Origin: an uncultured Granulosicoccus sp.
Lineage (GTDB): Bacteria > Pseudomonadota > Gammaproteobacteria > Granulosicoccales > Granulosicoccaceae
NCBI GenBank assembly: GCA_937991945.1
Contig: CALKLO010000025.1
Coordinates: forward strand, 1 to 64,000
Direction of reading: 5' to 3'
Length of the DNA: 64,000 nucleotides
The number at the start of each line of letters is the position of its first letter. Within the stretch, counting starts at the first letter, position 1. Position numbers and translations under genes: made by a program. Below, one piece after another: positions 16,685 through 25,026 of this stretch. The notes below the pieces were generated by a model that did not search any database, was not told where the DNA came from, and saw only the letters and a program-made list of their open reading frames with translations.

Positions 16685-17302
16685 ATGAGCGCTCCACAAC
16701 TAGATGTGTCATTAGCTAACCGGCTTCTGGACACCATTGCAGCCGATGTTTTGCCCATGACTGAGCAATCAGTTGAATTGGGCAACAAGATCTTTGGTGC
16801 GGCCCTTTTAAAAAAGTCGGATCACAGCACCTACCTTGCTGAGACCAACAACGAAATTGAGAGCCCTCTGCATCACGGCGAAATGCATTTGCTCAAACGG
16901 TATTTCGAAATGCCTGCTGATCAGCGCTTAGCACCCACTGAACTTTTGTTCTTAACGACGCACGAACCTTGCAGTTTGTGTTTATCAGCAATTACATGGA
17001 GTGGGTTCGACAACTTTTATTACTTTTTCAGTCACGAAGATTCTCGCGATGAGTTTGAGATTCCTCACGATCTTAAGATACTAAAAGAAGTGTTCGATGT
17101 AGATCCTGGGCAGTACCGTCGCTCTAACGCTTTCTGGGATGCACACGGAATTCAAACTTGGTTTCACGAATGTAAAAATTCGCTCCCTGAAGACACTCGC
17201 AACGAACTGCATGAGAAAATTCAAGCTATAAAGAACCGATACACAACCGTTTCCGATCACTATCAATCTGGCAAGTCTGACAACCAGATACCACTCAATT
17301 AG
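16685..17302 (+). CDS. Cytidine/deoxycytidylate deaminase-family zinc enzyme
   Basis: A 205-residue protein with the two zinc motifs of the cytidine deaminase superfamily: H-G-E in 'SPLHHGEMHLLKRYF' (His ligand plus catalytic Glu) and P-C-x-x-C in 'THEPCSLCLSAITWSGFDNF'. The C-terminal ~70 residues are mostly helical and charged and go beyond the core deaminase fold. The nucleobase or nucleotide substrate is not evident: the motifs fit cytosine, guanine or dCMP deaminases, and it is not a tRNA adenosine deaminase by length or context. It stands alone between two intergenic gaps. Confidence 0.82.
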   Translation: MSAPQLDVSLANRLLDTIAADVLPMTEQSVELGNKIFGAALLKKSDHSTYLAETNNEIESPLHHGEMHLLKRYFEMPADQRLAPTELLFLTTHEPCSLCLSAITWSGFDNFYYFFSHEDSRDEFEIPHDLKILKEVFDVDPGQYRRSNAFWDAHGIQTWFHECKNSLPEDTRNELHEKIQAIKNRYTTVSDHYQSGKSDNQIPLN

Positions 17303-17467
17303 AACCTTATCTTGTGAAACCAACCACGGCCCAAGTTAGACCAGCAACAACGCTAGCGCAAAACTGCGTTATGTTGCTTGCCGTGTGCGCCAACGTGGTT
17401 TTGCTCGTTAGCACGCTCAACAACAGCCAAAGATCAGTTCAGGCTTTGGGCACTGGGTCTAACTGAC

Positions 17468-18130
17468 GTGGCTATTACACACTTACAGACGCGAACGCGA
17501 ACGCATAGGCTCGCAGCCCTTGTCATAGCCCTACTAGCGCCAGGCTTGGTTCAAGCGGACGAGACCAGCATTACTGTTGCCGATGCACCTCTAGACGCAG
17601 CCTTTTATGCGGATGGCTCTTGCCTACTGACCATCGACGCACTGGTTCAATCAGGCAAAACCATCATTGATGCAAACGTCGATGATGCGGGTTCGCGAAT
17701 GCTTATTCATTGCGACACGCTGCAAGGTAGAAGACTGACATTGTTAGCCCGAGGCGATGCACTGAATGTGGCTCAGCGCGTGCCGCTACTCGCACGTACT
17801 CAAATTGAAGAAGGTGAATTCGGCATGATTGCTTGGTTGACCCGAAGCGGCGCCCACTACACTGACGATAGTGCGCCAAGGCGTTATGTTGTCGCTGGCA
17901 ACGTGCTGTTAAGAAAGTCTCCGCCAGTGGATGTTGCTGGGTACGCTTTGCACACAGAGCGGCAGTCTTTTGCACAACTGACCGGTCTGTTAGAGCCGAT
18001 CATCAAAAATGACAGCCAGCTGCGTGTTGAACCTCTGCCAGTGGAGTCTGATGATGTATCACCGAACAGCATCGTAAAAACCCCGACACCTGCGGCTAAG
18101 AAACTCAAACCTTTGCCTATCACTGAGTAG
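17468..18130 (+). CDS. Exported hypothetical protein
   Basis: Not recognised. I prefer GTG 17468 over the track's TTG 17378, because the new N-terminus is a good signal peptide (RLAALVIALLAPGLVQA followed by DE). The 90 bases upstream add an unlikely Trp/Cys-rich extension. The mature part (~190 residues) is predicted to be mainly beta-strand with two Cys (SCLLTID; LIHCDTL) that could pair, then an alternating basic/hydrophobic stretch (RRYVVAGNVLLRKSP) and a Pro/Lys-rich tail (TPTPAAKKLKPLP). It converges on the fadN-like gene with a hairpin between them. No function is proposed. Confidence 0.55.
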   Translation: MAITHLQTRTRTHRLAALVIALLAPGLVQADETSITVADAPLDAAFYADGSCLLTIDALVQSGKTIIDANVDDAGSRMLIHCDTLQGRRLTLLARGDALNVAQRVPLLARTQIEEGEFGMIAWLTRSGAHYTDDSAPRRYVVAGNVLLRKSPPVDVAGYALHTERQSFAQLTGLLEPIIKNDSQLRVEPLPVESDDVSPNSIVKTPTPAAKKLKPLPITE

Positions 18131-18132
18131 TC

Positions 18133-18157
18133 AGCGCCGCACGTGTTGTACGGCGCT
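18133..18157. terminator. Hairpin between convergent genes
   Basis: AGCGCCG and CGGCGCT form a perfect 7-pair GC-rich stem with an 11-base loop, placed 2 bases after the plus-strand stop and 42 bases from the stop of the minus-strand gene. It could end transcripts from both sides, though there is no T-run on either strand. Confidence 0.4.
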
Positions 18158-18199
18158 CAGCTGGTTTGCTCAGCCAATAGCAGCCCCCTAAAAGCCAGC

Positions 18200-20500
18200 T
18201 TAATTTCTAACCACACCGCCTTCGTGCAACAAGCCATTAATGCGCGCACGCGTTTCGGGGGTTTTAGCCAATCGAACGAATGCATCTCGCTCTCTTTTGA
18301 ATAGGTCCTGCTCGCTTGCAGCTTGCTCTACACCGTCGTCACTACAGATGATGGAAGCGATATGCATAGCCACCGTTTTATCATGTGGATAAAAATCGCC
18401 CTTAGCGACACCCTCGTCCATAAACGCCGACATGCGTTGCAATATGTCTCCCCCTGCCAGAGTAAATTCAGGCACGGTTTTAACGACATAGTTATCGCTT
18501 AGCGCTGTCAATTCCTGTATTGAACGAGCATACAAACGATCTCGATTCATGACTTCCACATCGTGACCAGGCTTGTAATAATGTAATCGTTCAGCTGTTT
18601 TCGGCGATGATGCTGTCGCACCATAGCCAAGTTTCATCCATGCATTCCAAGCGGCCGTATTCCAATCACCGGTTGCTTCAAAGTAACGCAGGTAAGTTTC
18701 CTTAACACCGCCACCACCGGGCACAAGACCAACAGCACTTTCAACCAACCCTACGACGGAGTTACTGTGCATGACCAAGCGATCGCAGTGCAGCAGCACT
18801 TCAAAACCACCCCCTAACGAGAGACCCGATGGCGCACCGACAACTGGTGCATTCGTATATTTCAGCGCAGCAACGGCTTGTTGAAAACGCGCTAAGAATT
18901 GATCAATACCGTTCCAATCTTGAGCATCTATTAATGCCAAGAATGCATTTAGATCTACGCCTGCAGAGTAATGCTGAGAATCATTGTGAACCAAAATTCC
19001 TTTGCCAGGATCCTGCGCCGCTTTTAAAACCATTTGCATGGATTCATCAGTCAGCGCGTTTGCCTTGGAATGGAACTCTATTAATCTAAAGTCGTCCTCA
19101 ATGACATAAACACTCGCCGCACGATTACTATACAAAGGCGTTAACGTTTGACGAGTCAAATGAAAGCGGACAACCCCTTCAGGCAAGGCTACCGGCTGAT
19201 TGCTTCCGTCTGCATGCTGCACGTTAAGCACGCCATTAGCTGCGGAATAAAATACTTGATTACGTTGCAAGGCCACTGGCACGTCAGCGCCCGTTGCACT
19301 AAGCAACTGCGCGACGGTGTCAGCACCCAAGGCATCAATCATTTCGAAAGGGCCGCGCAACCAGTTGAAGCCTAACTTCATGGCATCATCAATATCTTGA
19401 GCAGAGTCGGTAACTTCACCCAATAGGCTTGCGGCATAACCCAATACTCGCCCTAAAACGTTTTGACAAAATTGTGCTTCTAGATCATCACCTTTAACCA
19501 ATTCGGTTAACGGCTCAAGTTGATCAGCGGTTCGTTGTGCCGCCACTAAGGCCCGTTGAGGTAAGGCCTCATTAGCGGCCTTGTACTCACCGCTGTGTAG
19601 TTGACGGGCTAATCGCTGCCCCTCATTACTTTGCTTATAGAAACCACCCTTGCCTTTGTTGCCCGTAAAGCCTGCCGCAACCATAGCGTTGATAATGTCG
19701 CTCTCTGCACCTACCGCATGGAACGCATCGTTAGGCGGCAGAATGCTACGTAGGGATCTCACTACGTCAGACATAAGATCGATACCAATGAGATCGTATA
19801 AACCGAACACACCGGTTTTAGGGATACCCATTGGACGACCCATGAGCGCATCAGCCGCTTCGATAGGTAATTTCAGTTTCAGTGCTTCGTCAATACCCAC
19901 TTGCAAGGCAAACACACCAACACGGTTGCCTAAGAATCCCGGCGTATCGTTGCAACTCACCACGCCCTTGCCCAACTCACGATCGTTAAAATCGGCTAAC
20001 TGATGCATAACATCGTCACGCGTGTCTTGGCCGCGTACTAATTCCAGTAACCGCATATAGCGCACCGGATTAAAGTAATGCGTGATAGCAAAACGCTGCT
20101 TGAAACTATCAGGCATAGTTTCTACCAGCAGGCTAATGGGGATGGTCGATGTGTTTGACGTCACGATGCAGTTGTCAGGTACCACATCATTGAGTCGCTG
20201 ATAAAGATCACGCTTAATATCTAGACGCTCAACGATAGCCTCAACAACCCAATCTGCATCGGCTAGCTTGTCGAAGTCGTCGCGAATATTGCCAACGGTG
20301 ATCAGTGCGGCCGCACTCTTGTGCATAAGCGCCGGAGGGTCTGAATGCAGGAGTCGTTTGACCGCAGCATCGCCCACTGAATTGGCAGATTCCTCACCGG
20401 GTAAATCGAGTAGCAACACAGGATGACCTGCATTGGCGATTTGCCCTGCAATACCAGCACCCATGGTGCCCGACCCGATAACAGCGATACGCTTAAACAT
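18200..20500 (-). CDS. 3-hydroxyacyl-CoA dehydrogenase/enoyl-CoA hydratase fusion (FadN-like)
   Basis: A 766-residue beta-oxidation multienzyme with the dehydrogenase first. 'IAVIGSGTMGAGIAGQIANAG' at residues 4-25 is the NAD-binding motif, followed by 'VTSNTSTIPISLLVE' and 'ITHYFNPVRYMRLLELV' of the HAD domain. The hydratase/isomerase domain lies at about 470-650, with oxyanion-hole strands 'APVVGAPSGLSLGGGFEVLL' and 'GLVPGGGGVKETYLRYF'. This order is the reverse of E. coli FadB and matches B. subtilis FadN. It starts 29 bases after the DmdA-like stop on the same strand, so the pair is probably an operon. The hydratase could act in methylmercaptopropionate degradation (inference) or in ordinary fatty-acid oxidation. 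Confidence 0.9.
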   Translation of the reverse strand: MFKRIAVIGSGTMGAGIAGQIANAGHPVLLLDLPGEESANSVGDAAVKRLLHSDPPALMHKSAAALITVGNIRDDFDKLADADWVVEAIVERLDIKRDLYQRLNDVVPDNCIVTSNTSTIPISLLVETMPDSFKQRFAITHYFNPVRYMRLLELVRGQDTRDDVMHQLADFNDRELGKGVVSCNDTPGFLGNRVGVFALQVGIDEALKLKLPIEAADALMGRPMGIPKTGVFGLYDLIGIDLMSDVVRSLRSILPPNDAFHAVGAESDIINAMVAAGFTGNKGKGGFYKQSNEGQRLARQLHSGEYKAANEALPQRALVAAQRTADQLEPLTELVKGDDLEAQFCQNVLGRVLGYAASLLGEVTDSAQDIDDAMKLGFNWLRGPFEMIDALGADTVAQLLSATGADVPVALQRNQVFYSAANGVLNVQHADGSNQPVALPEGVVRFHLTRQTLTPLYSNRAASVYVIEDDFRLIEFHSKANALTDESMQMVLKAAQDPGKGILVHNDSQHYSAGVDLNAFLALIDAQDWNGIDQFLARFQQAVAALKYTNAPVVGAPSGLSLGGGFEVLLHCDRLVMHSNSVVGLVESAVGLVPGGGGVKETYLRYFEATGDWNTAAWNAWMKLGYGATASSPKTAERLHYYKPGHDVEVMNRDRLYARSIQELTALSDNYVVKTVPEFTLAGGDILQRMSAFMDEGVAKGDFYPHDKTVAMHIASIICSDDGVEQAASEQDLFKRERDAFVRLAKTPETRARINGLLHEGGVVRN

Positions 20501-20529
20501 GGTGCTTAATGCCTTTGGAGTTGCAGCAA

Positions 20530-21696
20530 TTATACCGCTGCTTTTACACCCAACTGCTCAAAGTTGAACGGTACTGAACAGATTTGCGCAGTAACTTGGG
20601 TTCCGTCAGCCAACAACACGTTGCAGTGTGTCTCTGAAGCCAGTGGCTCTTCAAGAATTGCCGTTGCAATTTGCACCTTGTAACGAGGCGACCAGCACTG
20701 CGAACCTAGGCAATGCGTCAAATCAAGCTGCCGTGGAATAGCTTCTGACACTTCACTTCCAAATGGTTGCTCTGCTAACGGCGTTGGCGCATCAGAAACG
20801 GGTAGTACCAGCCCAACCACCTTCCGGGCTATACCTCGTTGCGCCTCTGCACGCAGCGCTGCGTGCGAAAGTGAATCAATGTCTTGGTCTAGTGAGATAA
20901 ACCCGCCTAAGCCTGACTCTAGAACCGTGTGCCGACCATCCATGTCGTTGCCGTAGGACAACAAACCATTTTCCAATCGTTCGATAAGGTTCGGGCAACC
21001 CGCACGCACGTCCAAATCACGGCCTAGTTCGAATAGCTCGTCATATAGAGCCTGACCTTTGGCGATATCGTCGACGTAGACTTCAAAGCCACCCTGCTTG
21101 CTCCAGCCCGAACGCGCAACGATAAAAGAATGTCCGCGATAGTCCATCCGTTGGTAACGGAAAAAACGAATATCTTTGACGGCGTCTCCAAAGACTCTCG
21201 CCATCAGAGTTTCTGCTAACGGTCCTTGAATGGCGAGAGGCCATACATCTGGCTCGTCAACTTGGACATCCAGCTTTGCCCCCCTAGCCAATCCCTTTGC
21301 CCACAAAATCACGTCAGAATCTGCCACGGATAACCACCAGTGGTCGTCAGCAAGACGAATCCCAACAGGATCGTTTACCAGTTTTCCGTGTTCATCGGCC
21401 AAAGGTAGGTAAATACAGCGATCGTTAGCGACGCCCGAGACGGCTCTGGGTGTCATCCATTGTACGAGTTCGGTGGCGTCAGGGCCCTTAATACTAACTT
21501 GGCGTTCAACACCGACGTCCCACACCTGAACGGCACTACACAGATGCCAGTAGTCACTCTCAAGCGACTCGAATTCTGTTGCCAACAACATGTGGTTATA
21601 GACCGTAAACGCCTTCGCGCCATTAGCCACAGCACGTGACATAAAAGGGGATTTGCGTAAACGCCTGGATACTGCCAGATAAGGTGATTGCGTCAT
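20530..21696 (-). CDS. dmdA: DMSP demethylase-like GcvT-family protein (DmdA-like)
   Basis: A 388-residue tetrahydrofolate-dependent methyltransferase of the glycine-cleavage T-protein fold. The N-terminal two-thirds match DmdA as I know it: 'SRRLRKSPFMSRAVANGAKA', 'TVYNHMLLATEFESLESDYW', 'VQVWDVGVERQVSIKGPDA', 'MTPRAVSGVANDRCIYLPLA', 'RSGWSKQGGFEVYV' and 'AGCPNLIERLENGLLSYGND'. DmdA moves a methyl group from dimethylsulfoniopropionate to tetrahydrofolate, leaving methylmercaptopropionate. The last ~110 residues are divergent ('SQCWSPRYKVQIATAILEEP' where DmdA has a more regular end), so a DmdA paralogue acting on another methyl donor remains possible. It is the first gene of a probable pair with the FadN-like enzyme. 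Confidence 0.78.
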   Translation of the reverse strand: MTQSPYLAVSRRLRKSPFMSRAVANGAKAFTVYNHMLLATEFESLESDYWHLCSAVQVWDVGVERQVSIKGPDATELVQWMTPRAVSGVANDRCIYLPLADEHGKLVNDPVGIRLADDHWWLSVADSDVILWAKGLARGAKLDVQVDEPDVWPLAIQGPLAETLMARVFGDAVKDIRFFRYQRMDYRGHSFIVARSGWSKQGGFEVYVDDIAKGQALYDELFELGRDLDVRAGCPNLIERLENGLLSYGNDMDGRHTVLESGLGGFISLDQDIDSLSHAALRAEAQRGIARKVVGLVLPVSDAPTPLAEQPFGSEVSEAIPRQLDLTHCLGSQCWSPRYKVQIATAILEEPLASETHCNVLLADGTQVTAQICSVPFNFEQLGVKAAV

Positions 21697-21768
21697 GATC
21701 TCGAACCGCGTAGGTGAAGCGGCTGCGATAGTAGCCCGAAGCGCAGGCTCTCAGCTGTTCTAAAAACG

Positions 21769-22590
21769 TCAGTCGATGACGCTTTCGACTCTTACACCCA
21801 TTTGTGGGAACGGAATCTCAATACCGGCCTCATCAAAGCCCTGTTTTATGCGTTCGTGCAGATCAAAATGCAACGGCCAATAATCAGCTGATGCCACCCA
21901 CGGCCTGACCGCAATATTGATTGATGAATCTGCCAACGCTAATACGCCAATTTGCACCGGTTTATAAGCCTCCAAAACACGTACATCACTCTCGACAATG
22001 TCTCTGAGTAATTGCTTAACCTGACTCAGATCGCTGGAATACGCCACGCAAATAACCATATCTAATCGACGGGATGACGACGTCGAATAATTCACGATAG
22101 CGCTGCCCATAATGATCGAATTTGGGACCGTGATAGTTCGACGATCGGGCGTGACCAATGTTGTGCTGAACACCGTGATTTTATCAACGCTACCTGAGAC
22201 CCCACCCGCTTCGATGTAATCGCCGACTTTACAAGGACGAAACGACACCAACAAAACCCCAGAGGCAAAATTAGATAGCGAGCCTTGTAATGCGAGGCCA
22301 ATGGCCAAACCAGCAGCACCAATAACCGCAATAAACTGAGCAGTGGGAATTCCCAGCTGCGCCAGTGCCGCAATGCTAACGAGCAATAGCAGCAGCATGT
22401 ACATTATGTTGGAGACAAATCCGCCGACGGTAGGGTCAATGGAGCGCTGAGTCATCACAGCGCCTGCCACATTTACCAGCCTACGGGCAATCCATTTACC
22501 GATAAAAAATATAGCGGCGGCGGCGAGAACTTTGAATCCGTACTCAAGCGCTATCGTTGGCCAATCTTCTAGGTATTGAAGCCAATTCAT
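21769..22590 (-). CDS. mscS: MscS family mechanosensitive channel
   Basis: A 273-residue inner-membrane channel that releases solutes on hypo-osmotic shock. There are three N-terminal helices, the last being the pore-lining TM3 with alternating Gly/Ala ('IGAAGLAIGLALQGSLSNFASG'). The beta domain follows with 'CKVGDYIEAGGVSGSVDKITVFSTTL' and 'PNSIIMGSAIVNYS', all canonical for MscS. The C-terminal alpha/beta region ends at the usual place. GGAG is present ~10 bases before ATG 22590. The Lrp-type regulator gene lies 26 bases upstream on the same strand. A channel is a natural partner for an organism that accumulates compatible solutes such as DMSP (inference). Confidence 0.93.
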   Translation of the reverse strand: MNWLQYLEDWPTIALEYGFKVLAAAAIFFIGKWIARRLVNVAGAVMTQRSIDPTVGGFVSNIMYMLLLLLVSIAALAQLGIPTAQFIAVIGAAGLAIGLALQGSLSNFASGVLLVSFRPCKVGDYIEAGGVSGSVDKITVFSTTLVTPDRRTITVPNSIIMGSAIVNYSTSSSRRLDMVICVAYSSDLSQVKQLLRDIVESDVRVLEAYKPVQIGVLALADSSINIAVRPWVASADYWPLHFDLHERIKQGFDEAGIEIPFPQMGVRVESVID

Positions 22591-22616
22591 CGGTACATCA
22601 CTCCAAGCGTGAGGGT

Positions 22617-23054
22617 TTAATCCACTACCGTACTCATGGCCACAAACGTAGATGTATGGGCAACATGGGGTAATGCAGACAGTTTCTCCCCTAATACTAG
22701 TCTAAATGCGTTGATGTCAGATGTTCGTATTTTCACCAAGTAGTCGAACGGCCCCGCGATAAGATGCATTTGCTCAATTTCAGGTATTTTGCGAGCAGCA
22801 TCATTGAAGGCCTCAAGAGCGCTGAGCTTGGTATCCGTGAGTTTCATTTCAACGAATGCGATATGACCGAGACCGAGCTTTTCGCTATCGACGATGGCTC
22901 GGTAGCCTAGTATGTAACCGTCAGACTCGAGTCTTTTTACCCTTGCAGCACACGGAGTTTTAGTTAAACCTACTCGTGAAGCTAATTCGGTGAGCGTGAT
23001 ACGGCCATCAGTTTGTAAGATGGCAATGATAGAACGGTCGAACTGATCGAGCAT
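22617..23054 (-). CDS. Lrp/AsnC family transcriptional regulator
   Basis: A 145-residue DNA-binding regulator. The N-terminal winged helix ('LDQFDRSIIAILQTDGRITLTELASRVGLTKTPCAARVKRLESDGYI') is followed by an Lrp-type ligand-binding domain ('FVEMKLTDTKLSALEAFNDAA', 'AGPFDYLVKIRTSDINAFR'). Start ATG 23054 has a strong AAGGAG six bases upstream. The 'TKTPC..RVKRLE' recognition helix is close to Lrp/BkdR-type proteins, which usually respond to amino acids. It is divergent from psuK, with an 89-base shared upstream region, and is followed by mscS; either could be a target, and autoregulation is usual for the family. Confidence 0.92.
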   Translation of the reverse strand: MLDQFDRSIIAILQTDGRITLTELASRVGLTKTPCAARVKRLESDGYILGYRAIVDSEKLGLGHIAFVEMKLTDTKLSALEAFNDAARKIPEIEQMHLIAGPFDYLVKIRTSDINAFRLVLGEKLSALPHVAHTSTFVAMSTVVD

Positions 23055-23143
23055 ACGGCTACTCCTTTATCCACAGCTCCTCTAGCATACCCGTCTGAAG
23101 GTAAACTATAGCGAGACACTCGTTACAACTCGACCAATGGACT

Positions 23144-24079
23144 ATGAAACCCGTCTCAGCCAACGCAAAACGCCTATTAATTGCCGGAGCCACACACATA
23201 GATGATGTTGCTAGAGCACAAACGCCATTAATAAAGCACGCGTCAAACGTCGTCAGTTGGACTCAACACATTGGTGGAGTTGCGGCAAACGCTGCATGTT
23301 CAGCAGCTAGAGCCTTAACCCCCGCCCACAATGCCAACATCGAATTTTTAGCAGCGGTTGGCGATGACGCGATTGCCTCTCAATTAGTCAGCACACTGGA
23401 GACGTCGGGTATCACGACACGCTTCAAACGTTTTGCGAACACACCCACTGGCCGTTACAGCGCTGTCATGGGACACGACGGAGAGCTTTTTATAGGTCTT
23501 TCAGATGTCTCACTGGCAGAACGCCTCGAGCACACCGCGGTTGAGGAACTGAGCAGCTGGGACAACGCAACTGCTATTTTGCTAGACGCAAACCTCTCAC
23601 AAGAGTGCCTGACAGGCATCGCTCTGCAGGCAAAACAAGCGTGTGTCTTAATAGCAGCGATGAGCGTCTCACCTGTTAAGACCCAACGTTTAGTGGTTAG
23701 CGCACCGCACATCGATCTGTTGTTCTGCAACCGTCGAGAAGCTCACGCCATGATCCCTCATGCCACAGAGGGTGCAAGCCTTATAAGTTTGGCTGACGGG
23801 CTAAGTCATCTTGGTTTTTCTCGTTTTGTACTCACCGACGGACAAGCTCCTGTCATGGTTCAGGACGGTGCTATTCGAGAGCAACTCAGCGTGAAGCACA
23901 TAGACTGTACACATCATGTAAACGGTGCAGGCGATGCCCTAGCTGGCGCAACGTTTGCGGCCTGGGCAACCGGTACGAACTTGGTGGAATCGGTACAGAT
24001 GTTTGGGCTCAAAGCATCGAACCAAGTCGTGACCGGTGAATACCTCCCCGCACGCATCGGCAATCCCGCCACTCGCTGA
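23144..24079 (+). CDS. psuK: PfkB family carbohydrate kinase, probable pseudouridine kinase
   Basis: A 311-residue ribokinase-family enzyme. The N-terminal substrate region is 'TQHIGGVAANAACSAARAL', and the ATP-site signature with its catalytic Asp is 'HHVNGAGDALAGATFAAWATG'. Assignment to pseudouridine kinase rests on the next gene, psuG, which starts 32 bases later: PsuK makes pseudouridine 5'-phosphate and PsuG splits it to uracil and ribose 5-phosphate. On its own the sequence says only PfkB family. It is transcribed away from the Lrp regulator. No pseudouridine transporter is adjacent. Confidence 0.85.
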   Translation: MKPVSANAKRLLIAGATHIDDVARAQTPLIKHASNVVSWTQHIGGVAANAACSAARALTPAHNANIEFLAAVGDDAIASQLVSTLETSGITTRFKRFANTPTGRYSAVMGHDGELFIGLSDVSLAERLEHTAVEELSSWDNATAILLDANLSQECLTGIALQAKQACVLIAAMSVSPVKTQRLVVSAPHIDLLFCNRREAHAMIPHATEGASLISLADGLSHLGFSRFVLTDGQAPVMVQDGAIREQLSVKHIDCTHHVNGAGDALAGATFAAWATGTNLVESVQMFGLKASNQVVTGEYLPARIGNPATR

Positions 24080-24111
24080 TCGTGTGTAAAATTGAATCCA
24101 TCAAGACTTAG

Positions 24112-25026
24112 ATGAACACTATGAATAAGACGGTTTTACAGATAAGCCCAGAAGTGCAAAGCGCCTTAGAAGAAGGACGTGGCGTGGTCGCTCTTGAAAG
24201 CACCATCATCACGCATGGTATGCCCTACCCGCAAAACCGCGACACCGCCCAACAGGTGGAACAAGCGGTACGTGATGCAGGTGCGGTACCCGCAACCATC
24301 GCCGTACTCGATGGTCAAATTACAGTGGGCTTGAGTGCTGAACAGCTTGAATCCCTATCCACTACTAAGTCGGCAATGAAACTGTCTCGTGCTGATCTTG
24401 CTATGGCTGTATCAAAACGCGCAATGGGATCCACAACCGTGGCTGCAACCATGATCGCCGCCGACTTAGCGGGCATTCGCGTATTTGCCACGGGTGGTAT
24501 TGGTGGCGTACATCAAGGCGCCGAGGACAGCTTTGATATTTCAGCCGACTTACACGAACTCTCACGCACGAAAGTAACGGTGATTTGTGCCGGTGCGAAA
24601 GCCATTCTTGATTTACCGAAAACCCTAGAAGTTCTAGAAACGCTAGGCGTACCGGTATTGACCTATCAACAAGATGACCTGCCGGCTTTTTGGTCTCGTG
24701 ATAGCGGCATAGATTCGCCATTAAGAGTCGATACCGTGAACGACATTGTCGAATTCATGCAGGCCCGCGATGCACTCAACATTGATGGCGGCGTTTTAAT
24801 CGCTAACCCCGTACCTGCGACTCATGAAATTCCACGCCATGAAATGGCGACCTTCATTGAACAAGCGATTCAAGAATCTCAACAAGCAGGCATCAAAGGC
24901 AAGTCTGTTACACCGTGGTTGCTGGGACGAATTGTAGAACTCAGTGACGGTAAGAGCCTGATATGCAATCAGGCGCTTATAACCAACAATGCTCGGTTAG
25001 CGGGTGAACTAGCCTGTTCGTTATAA
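24112..25026 (+). CDS. psuG: Pseudouridine-5'-phosphate glycosidase
   Basis: A 304-residue enzyme that reversibly cleaves the C-C glycosidic bond of pseudouridine 5'-phosphate. The family is unmistakable: 'GRGVVALESTIITHGMPYPQN', 'GAVPATIAVLDGQITVGLS', 'RAMGSTTVAATMIAADLAGI', 'VFATGGIGGVHQGAEDSFDIS', 'VTVICAGAKAILDLPKTLEVLETLGVPV' and the C-terminal 'GKSVTPWLLGRI'. The lysine and aspartates used in catalysis by PsuG lie in these blocks. ATG 24112 is followed three codons later by another ATG. Its last 6 bases overlap the stop region of the convergent TrpD-like gene. It forms an operon with psuK for reuse of modified RNA nucleosides. Confidence 0.95.
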   Translation: MNTMNKTVLQISPEVQSALEEGRGVVALESTIITHGMPYPQNRDTAQQVEQAVRDAGAVPATIAVLDGQITVGLSAEQLESLSTTKSAMKLSRADLAMAVSKRAMGSTTVAATMIAADLAGIRVFATGGIGGVHQGAEDSFDISADLHELSRTKVTVICAGAKAILDLPKTLEVLETLGVPVLTYQQDDLPAFWSRDSGIDSPLRVDTVNDIVEFMQARDALNIDGGVLIANPVPATHEIPRHEMATFIEQAIQESQQAGIKGKSVTPWLLGRIVELSDGKSLICNQALITNNARLAGELACSL

